From assembly GCA_964030475.1 (NCBI GenBank), contig CAXIPT010000002.1, positions 18,374,961 through 18,438,960 of the forward strand: 64,000 nucleotides of DNA, read 5' to 3'. Positions 22,557-35,000 of this stretch are shown here, piece by piece. The notes under the pieces were generated by a model. It saw only the letters and a program-made list of their open reading frames with translations. It did no database searches and had not been told where the DNA came from. Position 1 is the first letter of the stretch; every line of letters starts with the position of its first letter. Origin of the DNA: Tethya wilhelma. Taxonomy: Eukaryota; Porifera; Demospongiae; Tethyida; Tethyidae. The position numbers were made by a program, and so were the translations under genes.

Positions 22557-23603
22557 CAGTCGAACCTCCAATAACGGACCCTCTCAACAGTGGACAACCT
22601 CTCTATAGCGGACAGTAGCCGTGCTCCTGAACGAAATTCCCATTACTCAATACAAAAAACCTCCCAACAAGGGACACTTCTTGATTCTGAACAACGGACA
22701 AACTGTTGCTCCCGAACCGCAATTTGATTGAAAAGTGCTTCTAATAGTGGACAAACAGGAAACCACACCCTCATTATTATCATGTGCGTGTGCAAATATT
22801 ATGTCATGTCAGAGAAGGTGTGCGTGGTCTGAGCTTCTGGATCTTCTAAAGTGCAGGAATTCTTGATGTCCTGGTGGAAAACAAGACCCTTGAGATGGTT
22901 GTTAACTGGGTAGTTGTCTCTTGAGTCAACAACACAGACTACAAATTGTCAATTCCATTATTACTTCCACTCTTCCTAGGAATCCTGACACTTCCATGGT
23001 ACAGTAAAACCTGAGCTAACGGTCACCTGAGTACTGAGGTCATGCACCTCTCTATTCCAGCCAGAATCCCTGAGTCCCAATCTCTTGCTGTACAAAATGA
23101 TAGGCTCTCGATCTGTCTAATGCAGCCCTGTCTAATGCGTTATCCGGCCACTTAGTCCCGCCCAGACCATAAACGCAAGAACTTTGTACTCCGGTCAAAC
23201 AGGAAACCACACCCCATACATAGAAAAATCTACACATATTGCGCAATCTCAGAGAAATTTGGCGAGCGCAAGCAGTGAATTGGCGAATTATTCTTCGAAT
23301 TGCCAAAATAGAATAAAAACTCCCGATTTATCACGGCCATTTCAATACAAACGCTATATTTGGCTGCAGTACAGAGGTTGACCTATATTCTAGCCACCTG
23401 CCTATAATTAGGCCAATTTAGCTTGGCCCAAGGGTGACCGGATTAGACAGGTTTTACTGTACACTGCATAGCTAAATATGTACCAGAATGTCAAATAAAA
23501 GGAGTTTTAGGTGAAAAATAACAAACCTCCCAACAGAAGACAACCTCCGAATAGAGGACAAAAGCCGTGCTCCGAAAGTGTCCCTTGTTCGGAGGTTCGA
23601 CTG
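22557..23603. mobile_element. pogo/Tigger-like non-autonomous element with TA duplication
   Basis: TIRs cagtcgaacctccaataacg / ...ttgttcggaggttcgactg, flanked by TA (22555-22556, 23604-23605). The CAGTCGAACCTCC end is typical of Tc1/mariner pogo-type elements. No transposase ORF. A second TA-flanked element is nested at 23002-23459. The paralogous site at 19131-19141 lacks the insertion. Confidence 0.8.
23002..23459. mobile_element. Nested pogo-like MITE
   Basis: Ends cagtaaaacctgagctaacg / ccggattagacaggttttactg with TA on both sides (23000-23001, 23460-23461). Entirely inside the 22557-23603 element, so it is younger. Confidence 0.75.
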
Positions 23604-23808
23604 TACTTAGTTCTTTGCATGTGCATGAAACATGGGTTACAACTGCAAGGACCTAGCAGCATGCAAACAGTGCTGCCAGTGCCATGTGGTAATGTAAATA
23701 TTTATAATATAGTTTGTTGTCATTCAATAAACAAACAATGCCATATGTGTAACAGTAGAAATTAAGTCTGTACTTATGTTACTCCTTAATTGTCTGAGTC
23801 CATACAAC

Positions 23809-24047
23809 CTACTTTTTATCGTTATTGACTGGAATGCAGTACTCAATTGGTTTAGTTATCGGCAGCTTGTACTTTGCTGGCTCTGCTGGGTCAACTCGCT
23901 CGTACACATTCTCTGATACAATATATTCGTATGTATTATACTCTGCAGTGGATTCCCACTTTGGTTCCTCGTATGAAGGGTTGGCGAACACATTGTCCTG
24001 GTTCACAGTAGCGTCCTGTGAGAATGATCCTAGCTCAATCCCATGTC
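23809..24047 (-). CDS. Tyr-rich cytoplasmic tail exon of F
   Basis: Reads HGIELGSFSQD, FANPSYEEPKW, YNTYEYIVSENVYERV and ITKPIEYCIP before a stop at 23811-23809. NPSY fits the NPxY PTB-binding motif. YEYI...YERV is close to an ITAM but has five intervening residues against the usual six to eight. SVENVYE and IEYCI are further possible phosphosites. The domain would lie inside the cell if expressed. It has no similarity to the tails of C and D. Confidence 0.55.
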
Positions 24048-24142
24048 CTGTAATAATAAATTATGAGTTATAACTATGTGGTGTATATGAGTTATACCCA
24101 TGATATGTTTGAGTTATAACTGCATTATGTTTAAGTTACCGT

Positions 24143-24511
24143 CCGGGGGCGTATTCAGGGGGGGTGCTCCGGGTGCTCGAGCACCCCCCTCCAGCTTGCA
24201 AAACTGTCATGAATATAATTAGTCACTTCGCGCATTTGGCAATAAAGCAGTAGCGATTATTTTTCACAACAAAATTCTGTACTTTTCTACTTGTATTTGG
24301 TTATAAACTAACATTGCTAGCTGTACAACAGTCTCTGTAGACGTTCAAGTTCTCGCAACTAACGCTGGGAAAAGCTAATGCGAACACACTTTAGGGTGCT
24401 AGACCGAGTCACGTGACCAAAAGTGGGCATGGTCTCCAAAAATTTTTGGGTGCTTTGCGCCCATTATTGTTTAGCACCCTTCTATTCTAAATCCTAGATA
24501 CGTCCCTCCCT
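24143..24511. mobile_element. hAT-like or similar insertion
   Basis: About 370 bp absent from the SD1 paralogue (20250-20275 reads gttaccgtagatcagg without interruption). Ends are related as inverted repeats (gggggcgtattcagg / cctagatacgtccctccc). Inside is the palindrome gggtgctcgagcaccc. The superfamily is a guess. Confidence 0.55.
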
Positions 24512-24654
24512 TAGATCAGGAAATTTTATTGGTGTAATATTTCACCATTAAATTTTTGATTTTCCATAAAGATTGCCATAGGAAATACACTCTTATCATG
24601 TTCAAAGTGTATCTATGGTATAGCTATAAACACAAACACTATAGTGAATTATAA

Positions 24655-24890
24655 CTGTGTCATGTTTGAGTTATGACGTGTAAGTTATTACTGTGTCACG
24701 TTTGAGTTATAACTGTGTTACATGTGAGTTATGACTGTGTCATGTTTGAGTTATAACATGTAAGTTATAACTGCATCATGCACGTTTGAGTTATAACTGT
24801 GTAACGTGTGAGTTATAACCTTGTCATGTTTGAGTTATAACCGTGTCATGTTTGAGTTATAACTGTGTCATATATGAGTTATAGCTTGAT
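24655..24890. repeat. gagttataac minisatellite
   Basis: About ten imperfect units of roughly 23 bp on the theme tgagttataactgtgtcatgt. Related units occur at 20190-20440 and 24060-24140. Any ORF across it is not a gene. Confidence 0.85.
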
Positions 24891-25989
24891 TGAAGTTCCA
24901 GTGCACATAATAATATGATGATAATAATTATCTTGTGCCTTTTTTGTCAGTACTCCCATTTTTTGAGTCTCTTGAAGCAGACTGTACAATATGGCACACA
25001 ATGTCCTTATAGTTATGTATACAGTCCTATAGCACTATAGTTTGGCTAGTGTGTGTATTTGAGAGAGACTTACTAGCCAAGTTTCAAGTTTGTCTCCAAA
25101 GTGTGAGCTAAGGAATGATGATTCATTTACTTTATCTCTGCAAATGAAGACCAGTCGAACCTGTACAACAAATATAATAATATTATGTGTGCATATAATC
25201 TCATTCTGATTTGATAAGGTAGGATACTCATATACCACCTGCTTGGACATAGGAACAAGAAGAATAAAAATGACCAGTCCCTACATGTATATGTATGGGT
25301 TTTACAAATAAATACTCAAGTCATTCGGTTATTAATATTATCAAATTTCACAAATGTCAATACACATGCATCTGATGTTACCTGAAATGCAACAACGATA
25401 TAGTGAAGATGTATATACAAGTGGCAAGAGGTTCCTGTGGAAGACCAATTAACACACCTACGATCTATGTCAGTCCCATGATAACTGCCAGGGAGACAGT
25501 TGATTTCAACCACTGCATGTCTGTATCATATCATACAAGAATGCACATGCAGTGCTTACATGTATATGAGTGACTAGTCAAAAATTATAAGGTTAATTAT
25601 TAATTGTCCACATACTTTGTTGATGATATTTTGTTTTGATTGACTTGGGTTTTGGAATGTTGCCTTTTGAGGATCACCAAAGCCACGAGAAAGAAGCCTG
25701 AGTAAATCTGTAACAATAATATTGACACAAATATGCACATTGGCATATTGTGTGCAATCAATTTTAAAGTGGCACTGCACTGTAATCAACCACATACTAG
25801 TATAATGAGGATCACTGGAACAATGAAGCTCCATATGAAGTGGGTCTCATAGCTCAGCCAACACCTACAATATAGTGCAAATGCCAAAACAACATGATCA
25901 TGACATATACACAATCAAAATAGAAGGGTGCTATCTTTCCAGAGTAGAATGAATGAACAATGTAGGATAATCAGATTCAATAGAAATTG

Positions 25990-26440
25990 ATGTCATGATT
26001 GCCGGTAGTCTGAAAGATATCTGCTGGCAAAGTTATCGAGTCTTGTTTAAACCAAGTCCGGAATCCCTTAATTATTTATCAAAAGTCCGGACTCATAATC
26101 CTACAAGAATTAAAATACAAGAAATTATGCGAAACTGTTTAATACAAGTGAATAAGTCACTAAAGTCTAATCGCGTTCTCTTTGAGCCTTCAAAATTTCT
26201 TCATAACTTGGCCGTATATCAATGAATTGCGCTATTTTAGATACCATTCGATTGCCAATTTCACGTAGATTCGTTTGGTGCTTTTTAAAATGCACTACCC
26301 CTTACCATTCAAAAGTTACTCGTATGCCCCATACATTAAGTACAGACATTCCATTAACCACTAATGCGGAAAAGTAGTACTTAAGCAAAACCACACTATT
26401 TTCTGGGCTCAAGTGAACGCGAATAGACTTTAGCTATTGA
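25990..26440. other. Non-coding insertion within gene F
   Basis: Lies where GPS and TM1-TM4 exons would be expected. It contains aagtccggaatccc...aagtccggactc repeats and no splice-bounded exon, so it probably replaced the missing exons. Confidence 0.45.
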
Positions 26441-28425
26441 CACTACATACACTGAATGTGACTATTGTAACATATGTACCTAATCCTCATACATTATATT
26501 CACCATCATCAAATACATGCAATGCCAAAATATCAACTAAATCCAAAATACAACTAAATTCAGAGGAGGTATCTTCAAACTGTGGCATGTATAAATATAA
26601 TGAGGAATTTATACATTTTGGTGTGCAACACACACGTGCATGATCAATGCAAGTACCTCAGTGCGATTTTTCAATGCATTTAGTAAATCAACAATATAGC
26701 TGAGAGAAGGTCCTACATATATAGATAATTAACAAGAGAATAGGCCTAATATTCAATTCACATTTTAGCTAGTTAAAAGTATAAATCTGTCACTACTGAA
26801 TTTTCCTAACAGTTTGATTGGCTCTGGTTAAAGATACATCTTCAAGACTGGCCCCTACCAAACACTCAACAAATGTAATCATGTAAGACAAGTCTTCAGT
26901 GGTTATTTCAACTCTAAAACGAGAGATCGCCATAGCTGTGAGGATCCCAATTGTATGCAGGAATATCAATCTGTTGATGAAAAGAATCGAATGCACCAAT
27001 CATTATCAAGTGATATCAAGTATACTGCATGTGTGGTTGTTTCCTTACCGAACAGCTATATACACTCATCTTCATTGCATCCAACTATTTCAAGTTTTAA
27101 AATAGACTCTAGAGTATTGCTAAAAGAAGGACCATCATCATCCTCTTGATCCCTACCACCATTACTGTCCTCTTCCCCTCCTGTGTCCTCTCCATCACTT
27201 CTGTTGTTTGTTTCTCCCGTGTCCTCTCCATCACTTCCATTGCTTGTCTCTCCTGTGTCCTCTCCATTACTTCCGTTGCTTGTCCCTCCTGTGTCCTCTC
27301 CATCATTTCTGTTGCCTTCTCTTCGGTTGCTTGAATCATAAAACTTGCTTCCCTGTCAGATTGAAAATTTTTTGCTGAATTTAATTGTCATTAGACTTAT
27401 AAAGTAAGATATAACCTATCATTGGTGTGTTGTGAAACAACTCACAGAATAGTTCCACCACTGTGACAATTGTGTTCAGGCACAGGTATTTCAGCTTCCA
27501 CCCAGCAGTGAAGTGTGTTAGATCCAATGACACATGAAACTTGTAGTGGCTTTTGAACACTCGAAGCCATATAGCCTCAGCAGCAATAGGGCATCAACAG
27601 CCAGTGTTATATAGTTATACATTTACTGTAACAATTCTAAGTCATATGCTGAAAAGCCTGGCATCACATGTTTTATCATCTTGTTGGTAGCTGTACACAG
27701 CAAACAACAACAAAAAAGTGTTCAAGCTTTTAAAAGTATAACTATACTCCTGTAGAAATTTAATAGAAGACTAACTTATTTTTTACTATTATCATACTTC
27801 ACCAGATCAGAAAGGTTTCAGCTTGCCATATGGATGCTTGACAACACTCTTTCCTATCAATAATGCTTGTGATCGAGACTTGTTATTAAAGCTGTTTTTG
27901 GTCATGCATGCATGTATGCCACTACAGGTGTAGTAGTACAATGTAAGTTAGTACATGCTGTTATGGTGGATAATTATATTAATTGATCAGCCTGGGTTTA
28001 ATTACATACTTTTATCCATATCCATTACACTGATTGCTATAGATGGATATAAAGATCAGATCAAACCAGTTTGCATTTACCTGTGATTGTAGAACATATA
28101 CTATAATCGACTTCAATGACAAGTGCACTGTTGCTGATTGAACCTGGTAAAATAATATTGTTCCGGCCTTGATCAATTTCTGACTAATTATATTAATTGA
28201 GTGTGATGCTCACATTTCAAACCTCTCGATATATTTAAGGCTCTAGGAGATAAATCTGATTCTGCCAACTATAATAATTATCAGCTAAGTGATACAGTGA
28301 TTGTGTAAAACAATTAAGGCAACTACAGTCATGTATTAGATTATAATATTATATACACTTCTTTTCCGCTGAAGCTGTAATCATGTATCATGCATGTGTT
28401 CTGTTGCAAAAAACTGTCAGCTGAT

Positions 28426-29060
28426 TCATTTAACTTGCACAGTGACACTGCTAACCACAGCAACTTCTTCTGTTGAGTCCTCAAGAGAAGATGAGTCATA
28501 TTCCACAGCCCACTTGTATTGAAGGACTGGATCATCACCTTTCAGGCGGTCACTCTCTTCACTTTGTACATCATACAATGGATTCTTGAAATCAATGTCA
28601 GATTTGGGAGATTCAAAGGACCCATTTTTGAACTGGGTTAAATTATTGTTAACTTGCACAGTGACACTGCTAACCACTGCAATTCCTTCTGTTGAGTCCT
28701 CAAGAGAAGATGAGTCATATTCCACAGCCCACTTGTATCGGAATGGATCATCACCTTTCAGGCAGTCACTCTCTTCACTCATTTCATTGTACAATCGATT
28801 TTTGAAATCAATGTCAGATATGGGGGGCTCAAGGGACCCATTTTTGCACTGAGTTAAATTATTTTTAACTTCCACAGTGACACTGCTAACCACTGCAACT
28901 CCTTCTGTTGAGTCCTCAAGAGAAGATGAGTCATATTCTACAGCCCACTTGTATTGAAGGACTGAATCATCACCTTTCAGAGGGTCCCTCTTTTCACTTG
29001 GTACTTCATAGAATAGATTCTTGAAACCATTGTCAGATTTGGGGGATTCAAGTGAGATAT
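28426..29060 (-). repeat. Three tandem 72-73-residue repeats coding the gene C tail
   Basis: In-frame units of 219 and 216 bp, each with SDIDFKN, EESD-LKGDDP, KWAVEYDSSSLEDSTE and VVSSVTVQV. Gene D has a single unit. Each unit has acidic and Ser-rich segments plus Tyr residues (NPLYD, VEYDSS). Because frame and period are kept, the repeat looks protein-coding despite the unclear splice acceptor upstream. Confidence 0.75.
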
Positions 29061-32000
29061 TGATTCATTCATTAGCTTTGATCACTTACCTTCAGTGACC
29101 CCAACTTATTTCCAAAGTGTGAGCTGAGGAATGCTGATTCATTCACTCTATCCCTGAGCCAATGAACAAATACAAGGCGAACCTGGTGGATTGTGTCATC
29201 AGGAAAAACCAAGACAGACAAGACTGGTTAATATTACTCAATTTCCCCAAATTTTTAATGGTGTATTATATGAATACCTGCTTTGACACAAGGACCAAGA
29301 CAATGAATATGGCTAATCCCTGTGAGAAGTGAATTGAAATGAACATCTGAATCCTGATACAAACAGAATGACAACTCTACATTGTATGATCATGGCATGC
29401 ACTCACCTGAAGTGCTACAGCAATGGTAAAGATATATGCAAGTGGTATGAGGCTCTCATGAAAGACCAGTGCACCTACAATCCACGTTAGCCCCATTATT
29501 ACTGTAAGAGATATGGCTGACTTTATCCACTGTCTGTATTCATTATACAGAGCAAAAGTATAATAGTGTGTTTGTCATTCATTTGCAGTGTCACACATGC
29601 GTGGTGCTCATTCCACTCACAAAACAGACTGTCTCTTGCTTTGGTTTCTGGCTGACTTTTTACGTTGCCTTTGGAAAATTACCAAGGACATGATTAAAAA
29701 TCCAAAGTTGACCTGTTCAAATGAAAACAGCCAAGATAAACAATTTATCATATGTACAGTACTATGTATAGTAGGAATGGGCCCACGGTTCCATTGACAC
29801 AATACAAAATTTTCATGCTTATAAACTTTCAAGGAAAGAAAGCTATATAAGCATCCAAATGCATTTAATAGCCCAACAGACATGTAGTTTGCTCACTGTA
29901 TTAACCGAGAAAACTGGCAGAAAGTTTCTAGAGCACTCTGGAGAGAGCGTTGACAAAAAGCCACGAGAGTGCAATTTGTCTTCTCCTTCTTTCCTCCTTC
30001 CTAACTGACTTACTTCAATGACGCGACCAGACTAACAAAAGGCATTGAGCCAACTTTGACTCTATATATAGACTACACTTTATCTGTAGTATGTCCTTTT
30101 CGATTCGTTTGCTGGCGAAAAGTCAGCAAACAAAATTTGTATAGAGGCAGCTTTGATATAAAATACTGTACTTTTTATTTAGCCATTTTGATGTAGGTAA
30201 ATAGAGGTTACTCATGGAAATAAAGTAGTCGTGTGCCAAAATTCAGTGACTTTTCTTGTTTCCTTGCTTTTACAGCATTGCCCATTCGTGCACTTCTCAT
30301 TTATATAAATTTTTCACTACTTGTTATAATAATTACTCAGGAATAACAAACTCACTAATAAACAAGCAAACAATTCTTTTGAGAGAAAATAATTGTCTTA
30401 CCATAATAATAATTATGACGGGAACATTGAAGCTCCAAATAAAGTGAGTGTTGTGATTCAGCCAGCATCTAAAGTAAAGAATATCTACCATATATATATA
30501 GCCATTACTGAATTAGGTATGGAGGGAAAACATACACTGAAATTGATGAGTCTTTCTTTATGTAGTAGTGTGTTTCACCATGCAAGAGAAAGCCAATTGG
30601 TACAGATATCAGCAAAACATAGAGAAGAGGAAAGCCTAAATAAAGGATGAAACAAAAGTTGTGATTGACATACATATATACAGATTATGGTCATGGTAGC
30701 AATACCATAGCTGATGATAGCAAGGATAATGGCATAGACTTTTTTAGATGATTTTAAAACAAAGACCTTCACTAGCACTACGTAGAGCACCACCCCTTCC
30801 ATCAGCATCCACATGAAGCTGACCAGATACAAGTATTGTAAGAGAACACCAATGACGGCGCATGCATCCTGTGGAGGGAATCAACAATCTCAAGTGATTG
30901 CCATGGAACTTGTGTACCAATAACATTACACAATGTCATTAAGGGAAATTGATCACCAAAAACTACTCAAATGGCAATACCCAATCTTTCCATAGTACAG
31001 TTAGGGTACAGACCATGTAACTATTTAGGCTATAAACTACAAAGTGTATAACACTAGTAGTAGTAAGCTTTTACTATAATTACTATACAGTAGAACCACG
31101 ATAACAAAATAAGGCTGGCTTGAATTAGCTTGGTGTACATGTATGCTATATATAGCTTCCAAACTATGCCATATTGTAGAACTTCACATCAGAATTGGAA
31201 ATTAATCACAATATGCTTCTCTGTGCTCACAGAGAACTCGAGGATGCCTTACTCAATTGTTGCAACTACCATAAACGTGGTATTACAGTGACCAATGTGT
31301 ATACCTTATTGGCTGTTTTGTCGATGCCAATCACAAACACAAGATGAGATGCTATCAGACTCAAGCATAAATTAATGTAAATGAAGTTTCGTATACTCCA
31401 GAGAGATCTGTATAGTATTGAATTTGAGTATTTTACTTGTGAGCATTAAAGTGGTGAGAATTAAGGTTCTATGTAGCACTTACTTAAAACAGATGAACAC
31501 CAGTGCAGTCAATGTAAGAGTAACAAATGAAAATGATATACCAATATATCTAATTATCTGTAGCCGAAATGCATTATCTGGATCAAACTAAGCAGGAAAA
31601 AAAAAAAAAAAAGAAAGAAATTAATTTGTGGTTATCATAGTCTAGGCAACCTTGATGATCTTTACTTGTGAAACATATATATACATACTGCTAAAAATTG
31701 TCAAAATTACAAACACACAAACACATGAGGGGTTTACATCACTCACTCCAGTGGCCATGGGACTGAGAAGGATTGCAAAGTTAGTGAGATGATTGCATTC
31801 ACACACGGCCATTGTTGAGGAGGAGCTCTCACGGTTCAACTCACAGCCAGTGGTGCTCCACTCTCCAGATATGGAGTTGTTGGGAAGTCTAAACACACCA
31901 AGATTGTTTACTCAATCTACTCAGGTTGATTGAAACAATTAACTTACTGAATAAACTTCCAAAATGCACAAATTGCCTCTTGATTTTGAAGTTCCTGTAG

Positions 32001-35000
32001 AAAAAAAGTATGGCTAACTTCAATGCTTTACTTTGACTCAATGAGGTAAATTACCTTATGCTTTAATTTTATTCTAATCAAGTCATTATCTTTAAGCTTT
32101 TGTGAGTTTGTGTCACAGTATGAACTGTCATTGCAAACTAGTCTTGCTGAAATTATTGCTGATCCAACTATGGTATCATTAAACCTGTATGCAAAAAGTA
32201 CAACAGTTTAGCATGGTTATAATTTGCTGATTTACAAGCCAGAAAGTTGAAGATTTACAAGCTATACATGCATGCTGCATTGCGATGTGACTTACCCTTC
32301 AAGTGTAGCTGGAAAAGATTGAGAAAGGTTTTCAAAATTGAAGAAAAATGATGTTAGTCTCACTGTTTGGATAAAATGTTCACAATAAATAATAGACAAT
32401 ATACAGTTAGTACACATTTAGCATTAAATCACAACATGCATACCTGATTGTGTTGCATTGATAATTTGAAATGGAAGAGTGATTGAATTGTTCTGAACAT
32501 TTATGCTCACTGGACTGGGATCACTTAAATTGATGTTCACTACGTTTAAATCTGGACAATATTAAAGGTAAATGGAATTAATTTCAAACTGAAATTACAC
32601 TCCTCTTACATATTCCTTCACTAATGTTATAGAATCCTTCATCATATGTCAGAGCAGATTTTTCATTATCCATGAAGAAAAAGCTTGCCTCAAATTTGGA
32701 GAAGGGAGCTCCAATATGCAATAGATCAACCTGCATGTTTAACAATACACTGATGCAAAAGGGTAATAGTGATGATCACTAATTTCTAAATTCTCATGTG
32801 TTTCGTTTTTATCATTTTGAATAATTCAGGAAGGATTCTAGCATACAAACTGAATCTTAACACATAGACATAACTATTTTATCATCTATGCGTATGGTTC
32901 ATCACTCTTAATCTTCACCACACTCATATCAGTGGCAAATCTGTACATGTAGTAGCTTAATTTTATTTGAGTACCAGTGTTCTCAATGTTGTCATTTTAA
33001 CAATGACTTCCCTGTTGTCAAAATGAATGTTTGGTGGTAAGCTTGAGTTCACAAGTTGGATTTTAATTTCTTCCATCCCACTACCATAGCATTGTACATC
33101 TCCAAATAATGTTCTTGTAGGAGTAGTGTTTACTGTACTTGATTCAGGAGGGAATGTCACAAATGGACTTGAGTAGTTACATTCTAGTTCATAGATACAT
33201 AATATGTGGTTATGGATATGGCATTTAGTGAATGCTGTAAACCAATACCTGTATCAGAGATGTTAATTATAATGTTGATGGTACTTCCAATTCTTATCAT
33301 TGGCTCAGTTGATAGAGACACATTTAAAGAAAATGTATTCCGAATAGTGTTCACTCTTTGTGGCCCAGTGATGGATATGGTGGCAGCTGCATAAACTATA
33401 CAGTATGAAATTGAAGTATAGTACATGTGCATTTGATGCAAACGACAATATTAGATAAACTATCATAATATTCATACCATCTGAATCTCTGACCCTTATT
33501 GTCACAGATTTGTCAGGAAACGAGACCTTTCTAGAAGGCATAGGCTCAATGTTAAACCTGATGTAATTATCTATTCCCACGAAGTCATCTGATGTTATGG
33601 TAATATTAAAAACAACAGTTGTGGTGCTCTTATCACCAGCCATGAAATCTTGCATAGTAGGTTGAACATTGTAGTTGTTACCTAGTGCTGTATTGGAGTA
33701 AGTGACATAAGGAAATGTGTATGTCATACCAGTACCATATAGCCGGACATATTGACATGTCAAAATTTTTGACGGTTAAATTTGCTCCATAGAGTGTTGA
33801 TGGATTTAAATTTAATGATTTATGTGTATATACATGTATTTGTGCATAACATTAGAGCACATGTGTATAACTATCATGATGGCCAAAATATTGGTAGACA
33901 TAAATTTGCGTGATGATTTAAACTTTGAGTGTAAAACCGTCAAATTAATACCCCCATCATTTTTTCCATCTGTATAATTATAATCAATGTAATGTCACAG
34001 CCTTGTATTGATTATAGTGTAACTGACTTGTATCTTCTTCGTTCTCTGCTTGTATAGTAAGTGACAGATCTTTTGCTAATGTTAGGTCTTCACCTCCTGG
34101 CCGTATGGTTAGCAACACAGTAAAGTTTAACATGAGCCTTTTAACACTATCTTCAGGTTCAATTATGAATTCTGGTACTTCAACAATTGATAAGTCAAGA
34201 CCTGTGAGAATTAAAGTGCCATAGTAAATACAGTACCGTTTAGCAGGAAAGTTTTGTAGGGTTTAACTTTCGTGGAAGTCTCTTGTCAAACATTTTTGCG
34301 TTTAAACTTTTGCAAATGAGCTATATTTGAAGGCCATATGTATAATACGTTATGGAGAATTTCACAGATAAAAACTTTAGCGGATGGATCCCTAAAGTTA
34401 AACTCCACGAAACTTTCCAGCTATAGGGTATGATCGTCATTATGGAGACCATTGTTCTCTGATCCGTACGGCACTGACCAGCTTACATACCATAGCATTT
34501 AATTCTGATAGCAGGGTGGCCACACTCATGTTGTGGTGTGAGGTTACATTCCATCAGTTTACTTTCATTCCCAATACACGACACTTCATTTGAATAGACT
34601 GGTATGGTTGGGTCAACTGGGCGAGTAAAGGGTTCGATGATAGGGGATTCTTGTACCCAGGTGAAGTTAAGTTGTCTGCATACCACGTGTGCTTCTGTAT
34701 CAGTCCATCCTGGACCACTGTCACAGACTGATTTCCAAATACCATCATGACAGATTTCCAATCTTCCTGCACGGACATTTATTTTACCACGCAGTGTTAT
34801 TAGTCTGACATCTCCAGCTTCACAACCTAATACAATTATAATTTTTAAAAATTATGTGAATACTACATTTTATCACTTCCTTGTAACACAAAAAATTATT
34901 CTGTCCCTTCGAGTTCGTTTTATTATCCTGTGCCATTACTCTGATGTCTCAGCCATGATAACTTCAGAGATAACTATACTCTAGAATTTTCATTCATGAA

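Larger units (their letters stand above)
23809..27575 (-). pseudogene. Decayed adhesion-GPCR-like gene F with Tyr-rich tail
   Basis: Recognisable exons, high to low: about 27570-27390 (KPLQVSCVIG, EIPVPEHN); about 27342-27045 acidic GEDTG repeats (in a frame not open to ATG); GAIN-like 26950-26793 (VEITTEDLSYMITFVECLVG) and 26711-26654 (SLSYIVDLLNALKNRTE); ECL2/TM5 25864-25798 (CWLSYETHFIWSFIVPV); TM5-ICL3 25707-25616; TM6-7 about 25508-25382; TM7 25280-25239; 25160-25074; tail 24047-23809. No GPS or TM1-TM4 is seen. In the TM6 exon the conserved GLTWIVG reads GLT-stop-IVG (TAG) and a 4-base excess shifts the end of the exon. Splice sites of the other exons remain good, so decay is recent. 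Confidence 0.6.

Noticed and set aside
24655..24890. Regularly spaced repeats that might suggest a CRISPR-like array
   Set aside because: Units are directly adjacent with drifting sequence and no unique spacers, so it is a minisatellite in a eukaryotic genome.
27109..27339. Minus-strand ORF with EVMERTQ repeats in gene F
   Set aside because: The overlapping frame reading GEDTG repeats, continuing into KLEIVGCNEDE, looks more like protein and starts after an acceptor, so the EVMERTQ frame is probably a shadow.
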